From Halichondria panicea (Eukaryota; Porifera; Demospongiae; Suberitida; Halichondriidae), in the NCBI RefSeq assembly GCF_963675165.1, contig NC_087385.1:1426501-1490500 (forward strand): a stretch of 64,000 nt of DNA, read 5' to 3'. Every line of letters starts with the position of its first letter. Within the stretch, counting starts at the first letter, position 1. The translations under genes were made by a program, and so were the position numbers. Shown here one piece after another: positions 58,401 to 64,000 of the stretch. Below the pieces are notes generated by a model. It was not told where the DNA came from. It ran no database searches and saw only the letters and a program-made list of their open reading frames with translations.

Positions 58401-61400
58401 TGCCAGGACGAACATGTAACAGTGACCTCAGTGAGTGTATATAAGAGCTAAATTGGCTTAATATGATAAAATGGTGTAGGGTCCAGCTGACGGTGTACGT
58501 GAAGTTGAGGCACTCATGCAGCTACATAACTTAGGGGCCAAAACTAGCAGTAGCATTATAAGTAGCTCTTAGATAATAGTCCTAGTTTCTTTTCACCTTC
58601 AGTGATGGTGCCAGTTGCAGTAGTCTCAGACACAATAGTGTAGTTCAGCTGGGCGTTGATTCCGAAGTCGTTGTCAGTGGCGACCAGATTGAGGATGAAG
58701 GATTCAATTGGCAGGCTCTCCGACAGAGTGAGGGGAATGGTTTCCACTGGGAAGATGGGGCTGTTGTCATTGACGTCTGTCACCAGTAGCAATACCTGTA
58801 TTTAATGGAGAATTCATTTACGTTTATTTGTGCTATAAAAGAAGCATTTCTAAACAGGTACCTGATGTGCTGCTACTACTGTATACATGTGTTAGGCTGT
58901 GAGCTACCATTAGCCATTAATTTAAACATTCACTTTTGTGTTATTTTAGACTGACAAACAGGACAAAAAGTCAATTTGTCATGAGCTAGCTTGTACACTA
59001 GCTCGTCTTTAATAGCCACTCACCGTGGTGATTGACGTCTGTTCGGGTGATCCCATGTCACTGGCTGTCACCACCAAACTGTACACTGCATCACCATTCT
59101 CGTGGTGAGGGACGTCAGTGGCCTCTCGGTCAAACGAGACACCAGCTGCCAGGAACACCTCGCCCTGAGGGGGGGGAGGGGGAGTGCGAGTTTCATGGAC
59201 TGCTAAGAGCAGTTGAGGGTGTAGAGATTTATTAATCTAAGGTTGTAAAGCTTGTACCATTGTAAAAGAGGATGTAAACTAATCGAGTCTTGACCTCAGC
59301 TAGGGGAGGGGCATCATTACAAGATCAGTATAACTATAATTATGTCATCTGATAACTAAGGAACTAAAAATGCATTGACATAATTATTGTACAAGCTAGG
59401 GTATCTCATGGTCTTACTGTAGCCTCGTTGATTTCAAAGAGCTCTGTGTTTCCCTCCACCAGCTGGTATCGGATTGTGCCAGCTGCTCCCATGTCCAGAT
59501 CAGTGGCGTTGAGAGTCACCACGAGGGTGCGGTCAGTGGAACTGGACTCAGGAATGGAGAACGTGTATGGGGTACCGATGAACTGTGGAGCATTGTCGTT
59601 CCCATCCACAATGGTGATATTGATAGTGGTAGTGGCAATACGCGCTGGGGTACCTGGAGTGGGAGTAGCATTCAATGAGTATTCACAAAATCTAACAAAG
59701 AACTTAATTGAAATCTGGTCTGCACTTAATACATAATTTCAACCCATGAGAGTCGTCATTGATTCGAGCCTACAATACAATACAATATCACATTCCCGTA
59801 CCAAGATCGGTGGCAATCACGCTGAGAATAACAAAGGGGTTGCTTGGGTCCAGAGACTCAAAGTCCACCCCAGTCTCTGACACCCTGATCTCCCCGGAGG
59901 AGGGGTGGATAGTGAAGTAGTCGACTCCATCACCCGCTAGAGAGAACTCTATCTCACTGTTGCTGCCAATGTCAGCATCTTCGGCCGATATATTGGCCAC
60001 AAACTTGCCGACGGCACGATCGACTCCCTAGAGGTTAAAATGGAGGCAATAAAGTGTTGGACTCTTTAATAAGTATTCTACTAAGGTCTATAAAATGCTA
60101 ACTTTTAGCTGGTTGGAGCTTACCAGCTCTACAGCATAGATAGAAGCGCTTTTACAAGAAATCCAATGGTATATGGAATTTCAGTTAAAGTATGACAAAG
60201 TTATGACAACTTTATGAAGGTCAAACTCAGACTTTAACTAGAAGGGTACGTACGTGGTACTTGATAATTTGCATTTAGTTAGTTGGTTTGGGGTTTACCT
60301 CGTTTATATTAGCAGAGTAGGGTTCGTTTAGGAACATGGGAGTGTTGTCGTTAGCGTCTGCCAGCTGGATGTCAACAAACACTTGAGACCTGGAGAAAAG
60401 GTCATGATGATGCACACACCACTGCTTGTCAGTACTCATAGCTACGTACATCTGTGATTAAGCCAATTGTTAAATACGTATAAAGGCCAGGCAACCAGGT
60501 CCTACATATTAAACACTCTGTATGTGTACAAAATACTTCTTAACAAAAGCCATTTCTGTATAAGTGCTTCACTGACATGGATATATAGGAGCATGCTTGT
60601 ACATACGTGAATGAATCTTTAGATACTTCAACACACGCCAACTTTAGCTCAGTACAATCATAGCCACACCCCTACTGTACACCACCCCCTCCCCTAACCT
60701 CATCGGAGGGTTCCCATTGTCTGCCGCCCCCACAATAATGGTGTAGGAGGTGATGTCCGTCTCCCTGTCTAGTACTCTCTCCACAGTCAGGTGACCAGTG
60801 ACCGCGTTGATCTCAAACAGACCATCCTGAGAAGAGTGGATGGTTTCAATAATCACAGGGTCAATAGGTAAAGTATGTATATACGTATATCAGAAACTTT
60901 GTTGTAGGGCACCCCTAAAATTGTTTGGGCCTGCAGTGTCGTGAATCGAATCAATGCTCCATGCAAATTATATAAAGCTGACACTACATGTTACCCAGCC
61001 TAACACTCTGGCCAGTGCTTAGGTTCTAATGACTTGTAGGCCACCATGAATCTACAACATGAACAACGTACCGATGATGAGCCCTCAATACTGTACGTGA
61101 TTTCTCCAAAGTTTCCCGAGTCAGCGTCTGTGGCTACGATCCTGGTAAACTGACTGCCTGGAGCCACCCCCTCCAGCACTGACACGTTGTTGTATCGCTC
61201 TGTGAGAGGAGCACAGCTAATTAAGGTAGCTTGTATTACCACTCCCTCTGATTCTTTTATTACTGCCTTCATTACAATCCTGAACTACATGTATACTTAT
61301 AGGTACGTCACTCTTGGACTAAGTGATTGGTTGTCATATTAATGCTGCTAAAGTACATGCAATCATCAAAATTATGTGTACCACTACTGCATGCATGTGC

Positions 61401-63837
61401 AACTATTGAAATTCAAGGGCATCCGCTAATAGCTGAATAATACCATGCACCAAAACACGTTTGCATAAATTATTAAATAGCTGTCATCAGTACGTCTACC
61501 AGATTAGAATCGATCCCACATACCTTCCTCAAACACTGGGGCGTTGTCATTGACGTCTGTCAACGTAATTCGCAGCTGTAGACAGAGAGATAAAGATACG
61601 GTTGATTATAGTGCTCAGTAAATAGCTCCCAAACAATAACTCACTGTGGTCGTTCCAGTCAGAGCTGGGTCACCACCGTCAGTGGCCAGGATCTAATGAG
61701 GGGAGGAAGCAGTGTGCAGTCATTATATACAATGTACGTGCAATATAGAGCCTGTGTATATAGTGTAGAGCTATACTGATCAGTAAAACACATAATGGGT
61801 GAAAAATGGTACAGGCCTAGCAAATAAAGTCGATTGCAAACTATATAAAGTTAATCAATAGCTGTTATAGGCACTGTACTTTTTATAATGCTGCATGATC
61901 CTAAACTGTTCCCTCACTCACTTGAATGTTGACTATAGCTCCCTGCTCATGGTCGGGGGGAGAGGCGAGGGTTACCTCTCCAGAGGAACCGTTCACTGTC
62001 ACCAGGTTCTGATTGGGGGCCGAGTAAGTTATATCTGCGTTAACCCCTATGTCACTGTCCGTGGCTGTCACCGTAGCGATAAGTGGACCAGGGGGCGTGT
62101 TCTCAACCAAAGAGGATTCATACAGAGATGTCGCAAACACAGGGCTATTGTCGTTGACGTCCTGTATAGGAGAGGAGGAGCCACTATAAACATGGTGAGG
62201 CATACACATGGACATAGACAGTCACACGACACACTAGCTTATAGTTATAACCATGCAGTACATTGCTTGTATCAATTGTAAAAGGAGCGTTAAGTTCACC
62301 AGAAACAAATTACATCACTTTCATTGTCTTCATTCTTTAATTTACTTGTAGTTAGCTTTTACCATGGGGTACTCAAACTTATAGCTGGTAAAATCCGTTA
62401 TCTTTACGGCTATAACTGAAATGGACATTGAGAGCATACAAATACTGCCAGTACTTACACCAATGACAATGGTGATATCTGTCTCCCCGATGAGAGCCGG
62501 GAATCCTCTGTCAGTAGCAAACATTCTGAAGTTGTAAGAGCTCCTCGTCTCTCTGTCCGGTGTGTGACTGAGAGTGAGCTCAGCCACAAAGGCCTGCACT
62601 ATATTGAGAGAGAAGAGTCCTTGAGTGTCAGCTGACAGGGAGAAGGCCACCTGTCCGTTAGCGCCAATGTCAGCATCAGACACCTGCAACCAAGGGGGAG
62701 GGGCTATGAGATATATACGTAGCACACAGGTATGAAATTATTACCTACAAGCTGATTCTATTATTTGCAACCACAGCGTACGCTGAAACCTTTCATGTAA
62801 GGTTACGTACATATAACAGATACCATAGCTTTGGGGGATGGACGCATGTACAATGTACTAGACATACGTAGCTAACCAGTGTTTAATATATTCATGCTAA
62901 GCTCCTGAAAAATGAGACCGAGAATCGTGTATTTTTGAAGCTCAAATGAATTGTGTATTAAGACTCTCTACAGGTTATGCCATCTAGAGAATACCCCCTC
63001 CTCATGCAATCACATACAGTGAAGCTCGCTATGACGAAGGGGGTGGTGGTGTCTTCAGGCAGTACAAAGGTGACGTTCGGGCTAGCAAACATGGGGGTGT
63101 TGTCGTTGACCTCTGACACGGTCACTGTGAGGGGTATAGATGCACTGAGTGGAGCTAGAGATCGATCCATGGCGGTCAGAGTCAGTTGGTAACTGTCCAT
63201 CTCCTCTCTGTCCAGTGGTACTCTATTGAGCACCCTCCCCCGCGTGACAACAGGGGGTTGGGCCTCCAGGGAGGTGGAGTACATCACACTAGCAGTGCTC
63301 ACGTAAAACCTAGTCATAGAACGTATGCATGGATTACACATCAACTCAAGTGAACATTATACAGAAGACGTACAGCGAAGTATTACAGCATTGACATCAA
63401 AGCCACGTACATTGTAGAAAACTAAAGTTTTACTGCAGCATACTTTGCAAGATTTGTGGGATATAAAGCTTGAGCTACTAGAGCTTGGAATCTAATGCAC
63501 GCATATGCACTTCCAGAAATGCTGCACGTATGGATAAAATTATCGTACAATTAAGCTACACAACTAAAATCAGAAAATTAGACGTTCTAAATTGCCTTTC
63601 CAGCTACCTGTCAGCAAAGTCACCCTGCAGTGTGAACATCATTTCAGCTGAGGAGCCCTGGTCGCTATCAGAGACGGTGAACTCTCCAATGGGAGTGTTA
63701 GCGTCTCTATTCTCGGGGATAGTGAAACTGAGGACAGTGTCGATAAAGATAGGTGGGTTGTCGTTTATATCCTCCACCGTGATAGCCAGTATAGTGGTGT
63801 CAGTCAGAGGGGGACTGCCTGAGTCTGCCACCGTCAC
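43886..63837 (-). CDS. Giant cadherin, C-terminal part with TM and acidic tail (5' end outside)
   Basis: Forty-one exons join in phase to 2272 aa plus the stop. Exons: 63837-63608, 63309-63018, 62683-62459, 62161-61922, 61692-61645, 61575-61524, 61199-61072, 60826-60699, 60389-60299, 60027-59802, 59653-59418, 59164-59024, 58795-58597, 58397-58267, 58083-57856, 57662-57555, 57353-57234, 56723-55950, 55846-55706, 55603-55504, 55326-54869, 54666-54486, 54301-54081, 53315-53136, 52917-52816, 48509-48401, 48273-48212, 48100-48032, 47957-47942, 47882-47799, 47724-47678, 47255-47043, 46923-46835, 46702-46574, 46478-46410, 46335-46117, 45954-45850, 45594-45511, 45198-45117, 44749-44525, 44122-43886. 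About 17 calcium-linker motifs (DVNDNxP, DANDNRP and the like) mark about 18 cadherin repeats. No EGF or laminin-G domain is seen. One helix (ILLILYIVVGALGALIIFIV) precedes a 240-residue tail with NPLWIDPYG and a C-terminal Asp/Glu-rich stretch. No classical beta-catenin site is recognised. It is probably a non-classical adhesion or Fat/CDH23-style receptor. Confidence 0.93.
45380..45454. repeat. 75-bp palindromic element
   Basis: CTTGATCAGAGGC at the left is answered by GCCTCTGATCAAG at the right, with a partly self-complementary interior. No clear duplication flanks it. It is in a cadherin tail intron (45199-45510). Confidence 0.65.
47262..47480. repeat. 43-bp minisatellite at a cadherin splice acceptor
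   Basis: Five units of 'agttaagttaagaggtgtg', 'tgtgagcgagg' and 'tgtacccagtgtgg' begin directly at the acceptor of the cadherin exon 47255-47043. On the minus strand each unit carries CTTAACTTAACT, which resembles a branch-point sequence, followed only in the exon-proximal copy by GCAG. Confidence 0.9.
48958..49400. repeat. Tandem duplication holding a telomere-repeat foldback
   Basis: The block 'ccgcctaccgccacaattaa' occurs at about 48960 and again at about 49271, each followed by related sequence ('aacaattt' blocks near 49199 and 49388). Between them, 'cccactaaaacgaaac' (about 49013) faces 'gtttcgttttagtggg'-type sequence (about 49107-49120), and inside that foldback 49043-49089 is degenerate TTAGGG repeat. 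It lies in the 4.3 kb cadherin intron (48510-52815). Confidence 0.65.
49581..49855 (+). pseudogene. RecQ-helicase-like gene fragment (two possible exons)
   Basis: On the strand opposite to the cadherin, 49581-49658 reads MDAKPPDSQS... up to SLTASI and a GT, and 49790-49855 reads KANLPYLAVKELGYKELRPK plus QE before a GT, with the same phase. 'L-G-Y-x-x-L-R-x-x-Q-E' matches the motif 0 that precedes the helicase core in RecQ-family proteins. No Walker A, DEAH or later helicase motif follows before the transposons begin at about 50170, so this is at most the 5' end of a gene. The acceptor of the second piece is weak (AT-rich, no pyrimidine tract). Confidence 0.4.
50177..51092. mobile_element. 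Outer inverted-repeat element interrupted by a hAT-like MITE
   Basis: The left end 'tatcttctaatatcagaca' is answered by 'tgtctgataaattagaagat' near 51072-51091. Just inside are related sequences 'attatcccgaaca' and 'aattataccgga'. The interior is broken by the 601-bp element at 50422-51022. The termini are about 20 bp, imperfect, with no clear duplication. Confidence 0.5.
50422..51022. mobile_element. 601-bp hAT-like MITE with 8-bp duplication
   Basis: It runs from TAGCCTCGATCCCAGGCC to GGAGGCTAA. The 8 bp TCTCACAT is present at 50414-50421 and again at 51023-51030, a hAT-type duplication. The interior contains GCGCATGCGC, 'caatgacgtcacaacgaacg' and no long reading frame. It is inserted into the element at 50177-51092. 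Confidence 0.85.
52008..52065. mobile_element. 58-bp hAT-like MITE with 8-bp duplication
   Basis: It begins TAGCCTCGATTCCAGGCC and ends AAGGAGGCTAG, flanked by TACGTAGC at 52000-52007 and 52066-52073. It keeps both ends of the 601-bp element and almost none of the interior. Confidence 0.85.
52135..52360. mobile_element. Partial hAT-like MITE (left end)
   Basis: From TAGCCTCGATCCCAGGCC the sequence follows the first 250 or so bases of the 601-bp element, including 'caatgacgtcacaacgaacg' and 'tatgttaacaaa', then stops matching. No right end is seen. Confidence 0.7.
53355..53438 (-). tRNA. tRNA-Tyr (GTA) with a 10-nt intron, copy 1
   Basis: Read on the minus strand it starts TCCTTCGATAGCTCAGTTGG and ends CGAAGGA, closing a 7-bp acceptor stem. 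The anticodon loop is CTGTAG, interrupted by a 10-nt intron at the canonical 37/38 position, then ATCCATAGG. The B box is GGTTCAAATCC. The T stem has an A-T in place of the G-C of its sisters, a compensated change. A T7 run follows downstream. Anticodon GTA gives Tyr. Confidence 0.85.
53512..53578 (-). pseudogene. tRNA-Tyr pseudogene, copy 2
   Basis: It keeps TCCTTCGATAGC, the CTGTAG anticodon region and GGTTCAAATCC, but the D arm is shortened and the 3' acceptor strand has changed to CTTAAAA, so the acceptor stem cannot close. Confidence 0.75.
53653..53738 (-). tRNA. tRNA-Tyr (GTA) with a 12-nt intron, copy 3
   Basis: It has a full cloverleaf with TCCTTCG/CGAAGGA acceptor stem, complete D arm (TAGCTCAGTTGGTAGAGC), CTGTAG anticodon loop, 12-nt intron ending GGT, GGTTCAAATCC and a T-run terminator. 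It is identical to copy 5 over the mature part as far as I can compare. Confidence 0.88.
53804..53880 (-). pseudogene. tRNA-Tyr pseudogene, copy 4
   Basis: The D arm has lost about eight bases (GCTCAGAGC only) and the 3' acceptor strand reads CAAAGAA, leaving mismatches. The anticodon region and B box are kept. Confidence 0.75.
53965..54050 (-). tRNA. tRNA-Tyr (GTA) with a 12-nt intron, copy 5
   Basis: It has the same complete structure as copy 3, with an intact acceptor stem, A box, B box, GTA anticodon with intron, and a run of six T downstream. All five copies lie on the same strand as the cadherin, inside its intron 53316-54080. Confidence 0.88.
55333..55446. repeat. TG/CA microsatellite at a cadherin splice acceptor
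   Basis: A (TG)n run of more than 100 bases with a few interruptions starts a few bases from the acceptor of cadherin exon 55326-54869. It is the main content of that 177-bp intron. Confidence 0.92.
56826..57038. mobile_element. Mariner-type MITE (CCGTATTACTAGAAT termini)
   Basis: The ends CCGTATTACTAGAATATTTTGC and its complement (two mismatches at most) are flanked by TA on both sides. The interior is rich in 'gcaaa/ttgcg' motifs, like the element at 4776-4979. It lies in a cadherin intron. Confidence 0.8.
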
Positions 63838-64000
63838 CTGCAAGGAGAGGCAGTTAGGAACGCGCTACTGTCACTCAAAATTGTAGAGTAGTAGAAATGT
63901 AACTCAAGAGGCAGCAAGTAATGAGCTATACAGTCAGTCCACGTCAGACTTCTTCAATTTATACAGTTGAGAGCCACCAACTGATGGAGATAGCTACGTA

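Overview
This window is eukaryotic, nuclear and animal-like. Every gene is cut into short exons by GT-AG introns. The gene set is typical of metazoans: a many-repeat cadherin with a transmembrane segment, a heterotrimeric G-protein alpha subunit, a NEK11-type kinase, a Rab22/31-type GTPase and a prolidase. Genes are tightly packed (often 150-350 bp apart), introns are mostly short, and small inverted-repeat transposons and CA/TG microsatellites are dense. A Kelch-coiled coil-kinase fusion is present. A sponge (demosponge such as Amphimedon or a relative) fits best, but this is an inference from gene content and architecture.

Layout, left to right: (1) the 3' end of a flavin-containing monooxygenase (+, 1-371); (2) two tandem, equally long four-TM MARVEL/CMTM-like paralogues (-, 502-1271 and 1708-6676); (3) NOB1, the pre-rRNA endonuclease (+, 7402-11511); (4) PEPD, Xaa-Pro dipeptidase (-, 11785-17061); (5) a Kelch-coiled coil-protein kinase fusion (+, 17387-21794), divergent from PEPD; (6) NEK11 (-, 22292-26222); (7) a Gi-like G alpha with large introns (-, 26564-33699); (8) a 2.5 kb gene-free stretch; (9) OTUD6B deubiquitinase (+, 36194-38669); (10) a small stand-alone myosin-I TH1-domain protein (-, 38840-41306) sharing a short divergent promoter with (11) a Rab22/31-like GTPase (+, 41509-43651); (12) a giant cadherin (-, 43886 to beyond 64000), of which 41 exons and 2272 residues are visible, including the C-terminus. 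Its 5' end lies outside the window.

I reconstructed the exon chains by hand from splice sites and checked that the reading phase is kept across every junction. The resulting proteins have the lengths expected of their families (NOB1 465 aa, PEPD 496, Kelch-kinase 724, NEK11 628, G alpha 355, OTUD6B 303, TH1 167 or 180, Rab 198, the two MARVEL proteins 185 each).

The less ordinary content is in the introns: a tandem array of intron-containing tRNA-Tyr(GTA) genes in a cadherin intron, with a detached half-copy in NEK11; a family of hAT-like MITEs with clean 8-bp target duplications, down to 58 bp long; nested transposons, interstitial telomere-type repeats and a RecQ-like gene fragment in the largest cadherin intron; and a recurring pattern in which CA microsatellites sit directly at 3' splice sites. 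The genes do not form an operon or one pathway. They are mostly housekeeping and signalling genes arranged as convergent and divergent neighbours.
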